From NCBI RefSeq assembly GCF_003710935.1, contig NZ_RHHS01000017.1:248001-312000 (forward strand): DNA of 64,000 bases. Reading direction: 5' to 3'. This stretch comes from Brevibacillus gelatini (lineage in GTDB: Bacteria; Bacillota; Bacilli; Brevibacillales; Brevibacillaceae). The notes below the pieces were generated by a model. That model saw nothing but the letters and a program-made list of their open reading frames with translations, had not been told where the DNA came from and did no database searches. Within the stretch, counting starts at the first letter, position 1, and every line of letters starts with the position of its first letter. The position numbers were made by a program, and so were the translations under genes. This document shows, piece after piece, positions 8,088 to 17,814 of the stretch.

Positions 8088-9716
8088 ATGGATCAGCGAA
8101 AATGTGAATGTGGACATACGAATCCCGTCGGAACGCTGCTCTGTGAATCGTGCGGGAAACCGTTGGATGTGGAAGTATTCGAACAGACACAGTTTCCCGA
8201 CATGCGCTACGAAGGGATGGCACGGCGTTCCCAGACGTACTCGAAAAAGTGGATCGACCGGATTTGGAATGCGTTTTCCTCGGTCAAAATTGCAATCGGT
8301 ATCATTATCGTTATACTGGTTGCTTCTGCCGTTGGGACGGTGTTTCCACAGCAGCAATACATACCTGTTCCAGTGCCGACAGAAGCAGATGTAGCACGGT
8401 TCTACACGGAAACATACGGAACGCTGGGGACCGTTTACTACGAACTGGGCTTTCACAATCTGTACTCTTCCTGGTGGTTCGTGACGTTGCTCGTCCTGTT
8501 GGGAACCTCACTGGTCATCTGCAGTCTCGACCGGGTTGTTCCGCTCTACAAGGCGCTCAGCAAGCCGCGCCTCAACCAGCACAAGTCGTTTTTGAAGGGA
8601 CAGAAGCTGTTTGGCGAAGGTGAGCTTGCGCCGGAAGCAGATCAGGCAGAGCTGTTGGATCGTGCGGCAGTGGCCCTGAAGAAAAAAGGCTACCGGATTT
8701 TCCGGGCAGAGCGGGCGATCATGGCGGAAAAAGGCCGCTTCAGCCGCTGGGGCCCGTACGTCAATCATATCGGCTTGATCCTGTTTCTGATCGGTGTACT
8801 CATGCGCAACATCCCCGGCTTTTACCTGGACGAGTACGTCTGGGTGCGCGAGGGACAAACCGTTGCCATTCCATCGACGCCCTACTACATAAAAAGCGAG
8901 AACTACGAGACGACGTACTGGTCGGAGGAAGAAATGCCGGAAAAGCTGGAGTTGAACGGGGGCGCAATCCCGAAAAACTTCCAGACCGATGCTGTCCTGT
9001 ATTTGAACAAAAACGCGGACGTACCGGGCAAAAAGCCGGAACTGGTAGAAGTGCAAAAAGGCCCGATTGTCGTCAACCATCCGATGATAGAAGGAGATAT
9101 TGCGATTTACCAGTCAGGGGTACAGGAAATGCAGCTTGGCGCTCTCAATTTTGTTCTGGTTGATGCCAAAAACGGGAACAAGGAATTGGGAGCATTCAAG
9201 TTCGATCTGTACAATCCGGAAGCAGAGCAGGAGGTTGCAGCCGGAATCAAGGTGCGGGTCCTGGATTACTTCCCGGACTTTATCATGGGAAGCGACGGCA
9301 AGCCTGCTACGAAAACCAACCTGCCCAAAAATCCGATGGTGGCACTGGAGATCGTCGATGGAACCGCGCAAGTGAGCGAGAAGCTGGTCTACTTGCAAGG
9401 CTCCGTTTTGACGCAAAAAGAGGATGCCCGCTTCAATCTGACGTTCCAAAAGCCCGATCTGGTCGACATCTCCGGCTTGAATGTACGGATCGACAAGGCT
9501 GTGCCGCTCATCTACTTCGGCTCGTTTATCTTTATGATCGGCGTTGTGATGGGCTTCTTCTGGCAGCATCGCCGCATCTGGGTGCAGACGCAGGACGAAA
9601 CGGTTTTGCTGGCAGCCCATACGAACAAAAACTGGTTCGGACTTCGCAGGGAAGTGGACGGATTGGTTGACCAGTTGCAGCTCCCTGTAACCATCGAAGA
9701 AAAAACGAAGGCGTAA
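8088..9716 (+). CDS. resB: Cytochrome c biogenesis protein ResB
   Basis: Membrane component of the system II (Ccs) haem delivery and ligation complex, acting with ResC. The 542-residue protein begins with a four-cysteine zinc-ribbon-like segment (CECGHTNP and CESC), then four hydrophobic segments and a large extracytoplasmic domain of about 300 residues. ATG at 8088 follows GAGGAG at 8078-8083; a GTG at 8076 overlaps the resA stop but has no binding site. The close spacing with resA and resC indicates one transcript. Confidence 0.94.
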   Translation: MDQRKCECGHTNPVGTLLCESCGKPLDVEVFEQTQFPDMRYEGMARRSQTYSKKWIDRIWNAFSSVKIAIGIIIVILVASAVGTVFPQQQYIPVPVPTEADVARFYTETYGTLGTVYYELGFHNLYSSWWFVTLLVLLGTSLVICSLDRVVPLYKALSKPRLNQHKSFLKGQKLFGEGELAPEADQAELLDRAAVALKKKGYRIFRAERAIMAEKGRFSRWGPYVNHIGLILFLIGVLMRNIPGFYLDEYVWVREGQTVAIPSTPYYIKSENYETTYWSEEEMPEKLELNGGAIPKNFQTDAVLYLNKNADVPGKKPELVEVQKGPIVVNHPMIEGDIAIYQSGVQEMQLGALNFVLVDAKNGNKELGAFKFDLYNPEAEQEVAAGIKVRVLDYFPDFIMGSDGKPATKTNLPKNPMVALEIVDGTAQVSEKLVYLQGSVLTQKEDARFNLTFQKPDLVDISGLNVRIDKAVPLIYFGSFIFMIGVVMGFFWQHRRIWVQTQDETVLLAAHTNKNWFGLRREVDGLVDQLQLPVTIEEKTKA

Positions 9717-9740
9717 AAACTCCAAGGGGGTACTCTCGAC

Positions 9741-10970
9741 GTGCAGCTCATACAATTGAGTGACTGGTTACTGGATATTGCGTTTTTGCTGTACGTGATC
9801 TCGTCGGTTTTGTTTGTCGTGGCGATGACGGGGAAAAACTGGGCGGGACGCGATCCGAAGCAACATGAGGAACGCTATGGACGGATTGCCTATTGGCTTG
9901 CGGTCATTGGCTTTCTGGCACAGACAGGGTATGTGATTGCCCGCTGGATTGGCGGGGGACACAGCCCGACGAGCAACATGTTTGAGTTTATGGCCTTTTT
10001 GGATTACTGTATTATCCTGGCCTATTTGATTATTTACCGCATCTACAAGCTGACGGTAATCGGGGCGTTCGTCCTGCCGCTCGGGGTCATCATGCTGGCG
10101 TATTCCTACGTGTTCCCGAAGGAAGTAACGCCGCTGATTCCGTCTTTACGGAGCTACTGGCTGCACATTCACGTGACGACAGCGGCGCTTGGTGAAGGCA
10201 TTCTCGCAGTCGGATTTGCAGCCGGGCTGATGTATCTGATCCGCACGGTGCCGCAGCATATTTCTACGCGCAGCACAAAGTGGCTGGAGGGCGTGTTGGC
10301 TGTCGTGCTGATGCTGGTCGGGTTCATTTTGATGGAATCTACGTTTTCCCGCATGGACCAAAAGACGGTTTTTGAAATGAACAAGGAGCAGATGAACGCG
10401 ATTGGACAGATGGAAAAGGTACGGGTCGAGTACACCATGCCGGCGATCGTCGCTCCTGCCGATTCGAAAATCGTTCAGGCCGGGCCGATGAATCCGTGGT
10501 TCGAAGCCCCGACATGGATGGAAGGGAAGGACGCGGCGCGCAAAATGAATACGATGCTCTGGTCGGTCTTAACAGGTGTGATCCTGTATGGCGGACTTCG
10601 GCTGATCTTCCGCAAGCGTCTCGGCGCTGTGATCCAGCCATCCCTGGAAGGCATCGAGCCTGACCTGCTGGATGAGATCAGCTATCGCGCCATCAGTATC
10701 GGTTATCCGGTATTTACCCTGGGCGCCTTGATCTTTGCCATGATTTGGGCAGAAGAAGCATGGGGACGCTTCTGGGGCTGGGACCCGAAAGAAGTATGGG
10801 CACTCATCGTCTGGCTGTTTTACAGTGCGTATTTGCATCTGCGCCTGTCGCGCGGCTGGATTGGTGCAAAATCAGCCTGGATGTCCGTCATCGGATTCGT
10901 TATCATTTTAATTACATTGGTCGTGGTCAATCTGGTCATTGCCGGTTTGCACTCTTATGCAGGCGTGTAA
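9741..10970 (+). CDS. resC: Cytochrome c biogenesis protein ResC (CcsA/CcsB family)
   Basis: Haem-handling membrane protein of system II cytochrome c maturation. The tryptophan-rich haem-binding signature WGRFWGWDPKEVWALIVW is present near residue 345, with conserved histidines in flanking helices (HIHV, SAYLHLRLS, AGLHSYAG). The 409 residues hold about eight membrane helices. The GTG start at 9741 has AAGGGGG ten bases upstream. A strong hairpin follows the stop, so resD is likely transcribed from its own promoter as well as by read-through, as known in B. subtilis. Confidence 0.95.
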   Translation: MQLIQLSDWLLDIAFLLYVISSVLFVVAMTGKNWAGRDPKQHEERYGRIAYWLAVIGFLAQTGYVIARWIGGGHSPTSNMFEFMAFLDYCIILAYLIIYRIYKLTVIGAFVLPLGVIMLAYSYVFPKEVTPLIPSLRSYWLHIHVTTAALGEGILAVGFAAGLMYLIRTVPQHISTRSTKWLEGVLAVVLMLVGFILMESTFSRMDQKTVFEMNKEQMNAIGQMEKVRVEYTMPAIVAPADSKIVQAGPMNPWFEAPTWMEGKDAARKMNTMLWSVLTGVILYGGLRLIFRKRLGAVIQPSLEGIEPDLLDEISYRAISIGYPVFTLGALIFAMIWAEEAWGRFWGWDPKEVWALIVWLFYSAYLHLRLSRGWIGAKSAWMSVIGFVIILITLVVVNLVIAGLHSYAGV

Positions 10971-10979
10971 CATAGCCTT

Positions 10980-11011
10980 CCAAAAAGCTGGTAATATTGC
11001 CAGCTTTTTGG
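10980..11011 (+). terminator. resC terminator or attenuating hairpin
   Basis: Perfect 12-base stem CCAAAAAGCTGG / CCAGCTTTTTGG with an 8-base loop. The T run is inside the stem, so termination may be partial. Confidence 0.75.
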
Positions 11012-11035
11012 ACTATCTTCAAACCGATTTACCAT
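11008..11035 (+). promoter_or_regulatory. Possible promoter for resD-resE
   Basis: TTGGAC (11008-11013), 16-base spacer, TACCAT (11030-11035). It overlaps the end of the resC hairpin. Weak match. Confidence 0.35.
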
Positions 11036-11061
11036 TATCATGAGGCCAAGAGGTGTGAAAC

Positions 11062-11778
11062 ATGGAAAAAATGGCACGTATTCTCGTAGTAGATGATGAG
11101 GAGCGCATTCGCCGTCTGCTGAAAATGTATCTGGAAAGAGAAAACTTCCTCATCGACGAAGCAGACAACGGCGAGCAGGCTGTCGAGATGGCTGTCGGCA
11201 GCGATTACGACATTATTTTGCTCGACCTGATGCTACCTGGAATGGACGGGATCGAAGTATGCCAGCGCATTCGCGAGTTCAAGGCGACCCCGATCATCAT
11301 GCTCACGGCAAAAGGCGAGGAAACAAACCGCGTGCATGGCTTTGAGGCTGGAGTCGATGATTACGTTGTCAAGCCGTTCAGCCCGCGCGAGGTCGTGTAC
11401 CGCGTGAAAGCGATTCTTCGCCGTTCCTCCGCTACCGCTTACTTGAAGACGGAGACGTTTAACAGCCACTCTGTGCTTGTTTTCCCTGAGCTGACAATCG
11501 ACCATGACGCGCACAAAGTCATTGCCAGCGGCCAGGAAGTGAGCCTCACCCCAAAAGAATACGAGCTGCTGCACTACCTTGCCCTGTCGCCGGACAAAGT
11601 GTTTACGCGCGAAGAGTTGCTCAAGGACGTCTGGCATTACGAGTTTTTCGGAGATTTGCGCACGGTCGATACGCACATCAAGCGACTTCGTGAAAAATTG
11701 AACCGGGTTTCTCCGCAAGCGGCCAATATGATCGCAACCGTCTGGGGAGTCGGCTACAAGCTTGAGGTGCCGAAATAA
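11062..11778 (+). CDS. resD: Response regulator ResD
   Basis: OmpR/PhoB-type regulator that activates aerobic and anaerobic respiration genes when phosphorylated by ResE. The 238-residue protein has a receiver domain with acidic pocket D11-D12, phosphoacceptor D55 in LLDLMLPGMDG, the switch threonine region MLTAKG and KPF lysine, then a winged-helix DNA-binding domain (LTPKEYELL, VDTHIKRLREKL, VWGVGYKLE). The ATG follows AAGAGGTG. The stop codon is directly followed by the resE start. Confidence 0.96.
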   Translation: MEKMARILVVDDEERIRRLLKMYLERENFLIDEADNGEQAVEMAVGSDYDIILLDLMLPGMDGIEVCQRIREFKATPIIMLTAKGEETNRVHGFEAGVDDYVVKPFSPREVVYRVKAILRRSSATAYLKTETFNSHSVLVFPELTIDHDAHKVIASGQEVSLTPKEYELLHYLALSPDKVFTREELLKDVWHYEFFGDLRTVDTHIKRLREKLNRVSPQAANMIATVWGVGYKLEVPK

Positions 11779-13569
11779 GTGGACGTTATTTTTCGCAGTG
11801 TAGTCGGAAAGCTATGGATGACGATCATCGCTTTGTTTGCGCTCGTTTTGACGATCTTCAGCCTGTTGCTCGTGCAGTCGTTTGACAGCTTTTACAGCAA
11901 CCGCCAGACGAAAAATTTGCAGGAGCTGGCAGAGGGATTGACCAAAGGACTGGAAGCGAGCGAAGACAAGCTGGAAGCATTGGAGATGGCTTCGACCTTT
12001 AGTCTTGTGCATCATACCGGAATGGTGGTACTGGATAAAGACAGCCAGGTCATTGGAAAAAGTGAAGGCGTGGGTTTGCCGGACATTCCGGTCGAGCAAC
12101 TGCTGAAAGACCAGGAGTTGCATCTGGCAGACGCCTTGGCCGGGAAGCATCCCGCCCCGCAGCGTATTTATTTGCCGGTCGCTTCGAACAACTCGAACGA
12201 CCACATGAACAGTGTGCAAATGCTGGCGGTGGCGGTGCCGTTGGAGGTCACACCGGGCAATCCGGGTGCCGTCGTGATGTATCAGGCTATCGAAGATTTT
12301 GATGATACCGTAAATGAAGTGCGGTTTTTAATTTTTATCGTCGGAGTTATTGCATTCGTTTCTACCACTGTCTTTGCGTTCTTTCTGTCTTCGCGAATTA
12401 CGATTCCGCTGCGGCAGATGAAGGAGACGGCGCATCGGATCGCGGAAGGCGATTTTCACGCGGAGGTTCCGATCAAGACGACGGACGAAACAGGTGAGCT
12501 TGCGGCATCGTTCAATACGATGGCGAGCAAGCTCAATCAGCTCGTCGACGCCCTGTCCAAGGAAAAGGAGCAGCTTGCAAGCGTCTTGCGCTCGATGGTC
12601 GACGGGGTGGTCATGATCGACGTCAACGGGAAGATTGCCGTCACGAACCCGCCTGCAGAACGCTTTTTGCGCGATTGGGAGTTTGAGCATAAGGATGAGC
12701 AGGTGCCGCTGTTTGCTTTTTACCAGCAGGTGGTGCAAACGGGGCAGGAGGTCAGGGAGGACATTCCTGTACAGGGCCGCATCTGGGCGCTTGTCATGGT
12801 GCCGCTCAACGACCGCGAGCAAATCCGCGGGGCGGTAGCCGTCCTGCGCGACATCACCCAGGAGCGAAAGCTGGACAAAATGCGCAACGATTTCGTGGCG
12901 AATGTCTCGCACGAGCTGCGCACACCGCTGTCCATGCTGCAAGGCTACAGTGAAGCGATTGTCGACGATATTGCGACAACGCCGGAAGAGCACAAGGAGC
13001 TTGCGCAAATCATTTACGACGAGTCTGTGCGCATGACGAAGCTGGTCAATGAGCTGCTCAGTCTGGCGCGGATGGAAGCCGGACACGTGGAACTGTTTCA
13101 GGAGATTGTGGAGCTGCGCCCGTATTTGGAGCGCATCCAGCGCAAGTTCACGAATCTTGCCCGGGAGCGCGGAATTTCCCTGCTGCTGGAAATGACGACA
13201 TCGCACAGGGAAGTTTATATCGATCCGGATCGGATGGAGCAGGTGCTGACGAACCTGATCGACAACGCGCTCAGGCACACGCCGAGCGGTGGAAGTGTGA
13301 CCATCCGCGCGCGCGGTGACAAAACGTTGCTGATCGAGATCAGCGACACGGGCAGCGGCATTCCGCAAGAAGATTTGCCGTTTGTGTTCGAGCGCTTCTA
13401 CAAGGCTGACAAGGCCCGGACACGCGGGCGCGTAGGCGGAACCGGACTTGGTCTTGCCATCGCGCGAAACATCGTCGAAGCACACGGTGGCACCATTGGC
13501 GTGCAAAGCAAGCTGGGAGAGGGTACGACCTTTACGATTGCCATGACCGAACAGGCGAAAAACAACTAG
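11779..13569 (+). CDS. resE: Sensor histidine kinase ResE
   Basis: Membrane histidine kinase partner of ResD. The 596 residues show a first membrane helix (about 13-33), an extracytoplasmic domain, a second helix (about 183-203), HAMP (about 204-256), a PAS domain (about 262-360), the phosphoacceptor H378 in NVSHELRTPL, and a HATPase domain with N box LIDNALRH, G1 DTGSGI and G2 GTGLGLAI. The start is a GTG immediately after the resD stop, with TTGAGGTG inside the end of resD as binding site, so translation is probably coupled. Confidence 0.95.
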   Translation: MDVIFRSVVGKLWMTIIALFALVLTIFSLLLVQSFDSFYSNRQTKNLQELAEGLTKGLEASEDKLEALEMASTFSLVHHTGMVVLDKDSQVIGKSEGVGLPDIPVEQLLKDQELHLADALAGKHPAPQRIYLPVASNNSNDHMNSVQMLAVAVPLEVTPGNPGAVVMYQAIEDFDDTVNEVRFLIFIVGVIAFVSTTVFAFFLSSRITIPLRQMKETAHRIAEGDFHAEVPIKTTDETGELAASFNTMASKLNQLVDALSKEKEQLASVLRSMVDGVVMIDVNGKIAVTNPPAERFLRDWEFEHKDEQVPLFAFYQQVVQTGQEVREDIPVQGRIWALVMVPLNDREQIRGAVAVLRDITQERKLDKMRNDFVANVSHELRTPLSMLQGYSEAIVDDIATTPEEHKELAQIIYDESVRMTKLVNELLSLARMEAGHVELFQEIVELRPYLERIQRKFTNLARERGISLLLEMTTSHREVYIDPDRMEQVLTNLIDNALRHTPSGGSVTIRARGDKTLLIEISDTGSGIPQEDLPFVFERFYKADKARTRGRVGGTGLGLAIARNIVEAHGGTIGVQSKLGEGTTFTIAMTEQAKNN

Positions 13570-13585
13570 GAGTGTAAAAGAGACC

Positions 13586-14719
13586 ATGATAAAAACGATC
13601 TTGTTTGATGTGGATGGGGTTTTGCTCAGCGAAGAACGCTACTTTGATGCGTCCGCTCTGACGGTATGGGAGCTTTTGTTCAGTCCGGGCTACGTCGGGT
13701 TGCAGGGAGATACCTTTACTCCGGCCCCGAGTGAAGCGATCATCAGGCGTGTTCGTGAGCAAGTGTTTGCACACGATGAAGTGCTGAATTTCATCAAATC
13801 TCGCGGCATCAATTCAAACTGGGACATGGTCTTCCTCGCGTTTTCCTATCAGCTGATCCGTTTGGTCGAAGTGCTCAAGCCGCAAGTGCCGGAAGCGGCA
13901 AGCCTGCTTACCGTTCAGCTTGAGCGACCACAGCTTGCCCAACTGCGCGAGTGGGCAAACGCCTACGCTCCTGATTTTCAGGTCGATTACGCTGCGTTTC
14001 TCCCTGACTTTGCCAAAAGTTCAGCGCAAAAGGCAGACATGCTGTTGTATTTGAACGAGCTTGCCCGCGAGCGGTGCGGAGTGGAAACCGCGATGTTTTC
14101 GCCAAACTGCGTCCTGTGGCAATTGGTGCAAGAAACGTTTCAGGAATGGTATTTGGGTGATGAACAAGTGGCGGCATCGATTGGGCGTGAAACGATGCAG
14201 CCAGGCAAAAAGGGCTTTTTGACAGACGAAATTCCGATTGTGCCGCCAGAAGACATGATCGGGCTGTTCCGTACGTTGAAAGAACGCGGGTACACACTGG
14301 GCATAGGAACAGGCCGCCCAAGCATCGAAACACACGTTCCTTTGCGCGCGATGGGCCTGTTGCAATGGTTTGATCCCGAGCGGGTAGTGACCGCCACTCA
14401 TGTGCTCGAAGCAGAGGCAAACTGCCCGGACTACGTCCCTTTGTCCAAGCCGCATCCTTTTTCCTATGTAAAAGGCTTGCTCGGCTTGACTACTCCGGAC
14501 CGTGACGTGCTCCAATACCCGCTGCCGCTCACAAATGGCGAGGAACTGCTGATTGTGGGAGATTCGTTGGCCGATTTCCTCGCGGCTCGCTCCATCGGCT
14601 GCCGATTCGCGGCGACATTAACCGGATTGTCTGGCCAGGAGGCCCGCAGCAAATTTGAAGAAGTGCAAGCCGACTACATTTTGGATGATGTCCGCGGTCT
14701 TTTGGACATCTTGACGTAA
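13586..14719 (+). CDS. HAD-superfamily hydrolase, long form, unknown substrate
   Basis: A 377-residue HAD-fold protein with motif I LFDVDGVLL (nucleophile D8), a motif II/III region GIGTGRPSIE, and motif IV GDSLADFLAA. It is longer than phosphoglycolate phosphatases because of a large insert between residues about 20 and 210. The gap after resE is 16 bases and the ATG has AGGAGTG upstream, so it probably shares the resDE transcript. I do not recognise a substrate, and it is not a standard member of the res locus in B. subtilis. A terminator shared with the opposing gene follows. Confidence 0.75.
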   Translation: MIKTILFDVDGVLLSEERYFDASALTVWELLFSPGYVGLQGDTFTPAPSEAIIRRVREQVFAHDEVLNFIKSRGINSNWDMVFLAFSYQLIRLVEVLKPQVPEAASLLTVQLERPQLAQLREWANAYAPDFQVDYAAFLPDFAKSSAQKADMLLYLNELARERCGVETAMFSPNCVLWQLVQETFQEWYLGDEQVAASIGRETMQPGKKGFLTDEIPIVPPEDMIGLFRTLKERGYTLGIGTGRPSIETHVPLRAMGLLQWFDPERVVTATHVLEAEANCPDYVPLSKPHPFSYVKGLLGLTTPDRDVLQYPLPLTNGEELLIVGDSLADFLAARSIGCRFAATLTGLSGQEARSKFEEVQADYILDDVRGLLDILT

Positions 14720-14739
14720 CGCAAATGCACGGCATAGAA

Positions 14740-14777
14740 AAAAGACTCCATCGCTAGGAAAAGCGACGGAGTCTTTT
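14740..14777. terminator. Bidirectional terminator between HAD gene and ArsB/NhaD-type gene
   Basis: Long stem AAAAGACTCC-A-TCGCT / AGCGA-C-GGAGTCTTTT with one internal mismatch; A and T runs allow use from both converging genes. Confidence 0.85.
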
Positions 14778-14820
14778 GGTTTGCTTTGGCTCGAGCGCAG
14801 GGGCGAGGCCTAAAGCCCGT

Positions 14821-16104
14821 TTACCAAACAAAGTAACGCAAGTAAATGTACAGATGGGAAATGACAATCGACATAATCATCAGCGGGAATGCCACCTTCA
14901 TGAAGCTGACAAAACCGATATGCTCGCCTTCTTTGGCGGCAAGTCCGGCGACGATGACGTTGGCGCTGGCGCCGATGAGTGTTCCGTTCCCGCCCAGGCA
15001 GGCGCCGAGAGCGAGACTCCACCAAAGTGGCTCGAGATTGGTAATGCCCAGTGCGCCCATCTCTTTAATCATCGGGATCATTGTGGCAACGAACGGAATG
15101 TTGTCCACAAACGCCGAAGCAATCGCACTTAACCACAAAATGAGCAGGGACGTATTCAGCGAATCACCACCAGTGAGGTTGATCGCCTGGCTCGCCAGTT
15201 CGGCGATGACGCCTGTTTCCACCAGACCCGATACGAGGACAAACAAGCCGATGAAAAAGAATATCGTATTCCACTCGACTTTGCTGATCGCGTCCTCGAG
15301 GTAATGCTCTCCGGTGATGAGGAGAAGCAGGAAAGCGCCAGTGAGTGCAATCGTAGCAGATTCAAGATGCAGGGCGCCGTGCAGCATGAATCCGATAATC
15401 GTCAAAGCCATGACAGTCAACGATTTTTTCAAAAGGGTCGTATCTGTAATTTCATCGCGTTCGTTCAATTGCATAATCTTCGCACTTAGCTCCGGAGAAG
15501 TCTGCAATTGCTTCCGGTAGATGAGCACAAGGCACAAGATGGTAAGGGCCAAGATAATGACAATGATCGGGCTCAAGTTCAGCAAAAATGCCATGAAATC
15601 CAGCTCGGGAACGGAGCTTCCAATCATGATGTTCGGCGGGTCGCCGATCAACGTTGCGGTTCCCCCTGTATTCGAGGCGATAATTTCACTGATTAAAAAA
15701 GGAATCGGATTCAGCTTAAGCTGTCTGGCGATGCTGAATGTAACCGGGACGATCAAGAGCACTGTCGTTACGTTGTCCAGAAAAGCAGAAGCGACAGCGG
15801 TGATGATGCTCAAATAGACGAGAATGCGGATCGGCTTGCCTTTTGCCAGCTTGGCTGCGCGAATGGCCAGGTATTTGAACACACCTGTTTGCGCTGTTAC
15901 AGCGACGAGAATCATCATGCCGATCAGGAGGCCAAGCGTGTTGAAGTCGATGTGATGAATCGCCTGCTCCTGCGTGACGATGCCAAACAGCACCATCAGA
16001 ATCCCGCCGCTCATCGCAACGATGGTTCTGTGCAATTTTTCACTAATAATAAAGGCATACGTGACTAAGAAGATGCCAATGGCGAATAATGCCTGGTTCG
16101 TCAT
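14821..16104 (-). CDS. ArsB/NhaD-type anion or sodium:proton transporter
   Basis: Integral membrane protein of 427 residues with about 11-12 hydrophobic segments, belonging to the ion transporter superfamily that includes ArsB, NhaD and the P protein. Marks are DNVTTVLLIVPVT, GGTATLIGDPPNIMIG and, in the second half, GNGTLIGASANVIVAG, the paired substrate-site motifs of this family. The ATG at 16104 has AGGAGAGGAG in front; an in-frame start 13 codons upstream does not. The substrate cannot be told from sequence. It has its own promoter and follows the serA terminator. Confidence 0.82.
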   Translation of the reverse strand: MTNQALFAIGIFLVTYAFIISEKLHRTIVAMSGGILMVLFGIVTQEQAIHHIDFNTLGLLIGMMILVAVTAQTGVFKYLAIRAAKLAKGKPIRILVYLSIITAVASAFLDNVTTVLLIVPVTFSIARQLKLNPIPFLISEIIASNTGGTATLIGDPPNIMIGSSVPELDFMAFLLNLSPIIVIILALTILCLVLIYRKQLQTSPELSAKIMQLNERDEITDTTLLKKSLTVMALTIIGFMLHGALHLESATIALTGAFLLLLITGEHYLEDAISKVEWNTIFFFIGLFVLVSGLVETGVIAELASQAINLTGGDSLNTSLLILWLSAIASAFVDNIPFVATMIPMIKEMGALGITNLEPLWWSLALGACLGGNGTLIGASANVIVAGLAAKEGEHIGFVSFMKVAFPLMIMSIVISHLYIYLRYFVW

Positions 16105-16141
16105 AAGAAACTCCTCTCCTGGTGTTTGGTCATCTTGTCCC

Positions 16142-16170
16142 ATTATAGCGCTAACATTTTGCAGGGTAAA
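16142..16170 (-). promoter_or_regulatory. Promoter for the ArsB/NhaD-type gene
   Basis: On the minus strand TTTACC (16165-16170), 17-base spacer, TATAAT (16142-16147). Confidence 0.65.
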
Positions 16171-16172
16171 GG

Positions 16173-16201
16173 AAAAGACCCGGCGAGCAGCCAGGTCTTT
16201 T
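16173..16201 (-). terminator. serA terminator
   Basis: Minus-strand stem AAAAGACCTGG / CCGGGTCTTTT with one T-G pair, 30 bases after the serA stop. Confidence 0.85.
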
Positions 16202-16230
16202 TCCGGAATGTGAAAAGAAGGGGAAGCGGC

Positions 16231-17814
16231 CTACAGTTCAATTTGCGTCACGCTTTTTACTTCTGCCAGCTCGCCCATTGTATCGAGCAGTTCAGGCGTC
16301 AACGGTTTGTCTACCGAGAGCATCATGATCGCGTCTCCGCCGACATCGCGGCGGCCTACCTGCATCGTCGCGATGTTGACGCTGTTTTCACCAAGGATGG
16401 AACCAACGCGTCCGATGACGCCCGGGCGGTCGTTGTGGTGAATGTAGAGCAAATATCCTTCTGGTGCCACGTCGATGGCGAAGTCGTCGATTTTCACAAT
16501 CCGCGCGCCGTAGCCGTTGAGACGGGTACCCGCAACGGTGCGAGTTTCTTGTTTCGTTTTCAGCGTAACCGTCAGCAAGTTGGTGAAGCCTTTGTTTTGC
16601 GCGGCTTTTTGCTCGGTAACGGTGATGTCGCGCACTTTTGCCAGCAACGGCGCATTGACGTAGTTCACGCCTTCGCCAAGGCGGAAGGAAAGGACCCCTT
16701 TCAGTACAGTGCGGGTCAGTGGCGACGTATCCACTTCGGTCAGTTCGCCGCTGTATTTGATTTCTACCTCGGAGATCGAACCGACAGTTACTTGGGCGAG
16801 GAAATGGCCCAATTTTTCACCCAACTGGAAGTACGGCTGAACCTTTTCCATCACATGTGCAGGGATGGACGGCAGGTTGACGGCGTTCTTGAACGGCTCG
16901 CCGCGCAGTACCTTCAAAATTTCTTCCGAGACATCGACTGCGACGTTTTCCTGCGCTTCCACTGTCGATGCACCAAGGTGAGGGGTTGTAACCACTTGCG
17001 GCAGGCCGACCAGCGGGTTGTCCACAGGCGGCTCTACCTCGAACACGTCCAGAGCGGCTCCGGCGACTTTGCCGCTTGTAATTGCTTCGTACAACGCTTT
17101 TTCGTCGATGATGCCGCCGCGTGCGCAGTTGATGAGGCGTACGCCGTCTTTCATCTTGGCGAATTCGCGCGTGCTGATGATGTGGCGTGTTTCTTTTGTC
17201 AGCGGCGTGTGAACGGTAATGAAATCGGCTTGGCGGCAAATCTCATCGACAGTCGAGTGGATGACACCCAATTTTTGTGCGCGTTCTTCCGTCAGGAACG
17301 GGTCGTAGCCCATGACGGTCATTCCAAACGCCTTGGCCCGTTTGGCCACTTCGGAGCCGATGCGGCCCATGCCGATGACGCCGAGCACTTTTTTGTTCAG
17401 CTCCACACCTTGGAAGCTTTTGCGGTCCCAGGTGCCGTCGACCAGCTTTTTGTGCGCCTGCGGAATGTTGCGGGCAACCGCCATCAGCATAGCGAAGGAA
17501 TGCTCGGCAGTGGAGATCGTATTGCCGTCCGGTGCGTTGATGACCGGGATACCCGCCTGGGTCGCTGCGGCGATGTCGATGTTGTCCACGCCTACGCCAG
17601 CGCGGCCGACTGCTTTCAGTTTTTTCCCGGCAGCAAGCACTTCGGCAGTCACCTGTGTCTGGCTGCGGACGAGCAGGGCGTCGTAGTCGCCGATCACTTC
17701 GAGCAACTCGGCAGGGGAGAGGTTGGTTTGGCGGACGACTTCGACATCTTCTGCGTCCAACAGTTGCTGGATACCAAATTCGCTAAGTGGGTCAGTAATG
17801 AGAACTTTATACAT
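16231..17814 (-). CDS. serA: D-3-phosphoglycerate dehydrogenase
   Basis: Catalyses the first step of serine synthesis, oxidising 3-phosphoglycerate with NAD. The 527-residue protein is the long form: substrate domain, NAD domain with GVIGMGRIG (glycines 148, 150, 153), catalytic residues in NCARGGI, PHLGAST, then an intervening ASB-type domain and a C-terminal ACT domain (YLLYIHHNDRPGVIGRVG) that usually senses serine. ATG at 17814 has GGAGGTG upstream. It overlaps the preceding aminotransferase gene by 8 bases, so both are controlled by the T-box leader. Confidence 0.96.
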   Translation of the reverse strand: MYKVLITDPLSEFGIQQLLDAEDVEVVRQTNLSPAELLEVIGDYDALLVRSQTQVTAEVLAAGKKLKAVGRAGVGVDNIDIAAATQAGIPVINAPDGNTISTAEHSFAMLMAVARNIPQAHKKLVDGTWDRKSFQGVELNKKVLGVIGMGRIGSEVAKRAKAFGMTVMGYDPFLTEERAQKLGVIHSTVDEICRQADFITVHTPLTKETRHIISTREFAKMKDGVRLINCARGGIIDEKALYEAITSGKVAGAALDVFEVEPPVDNPLVGLPQVVTTPHLGASTVEAQENVAVDVSEEILKVLRGEPFKNAVNLPSIPAHVMEKVQPYFQLGEKLGHFLAQVTVGSISEVEIKYSGELTEVDTSPLTRTVLKGVLSFRLGEGVNYVNAPLLAKVRDITVTEQKAAQNKGFTNLLTVTLKTKQETRTVAGTRLNGYGARIVKIDDFAIDVAPEGYLLYIHHNDRPGVIGRVGSILGENSVNIATMQVGRRDVGGDAIMMLSVDKPLTPELLDTMGELAEVKSVTQIEL

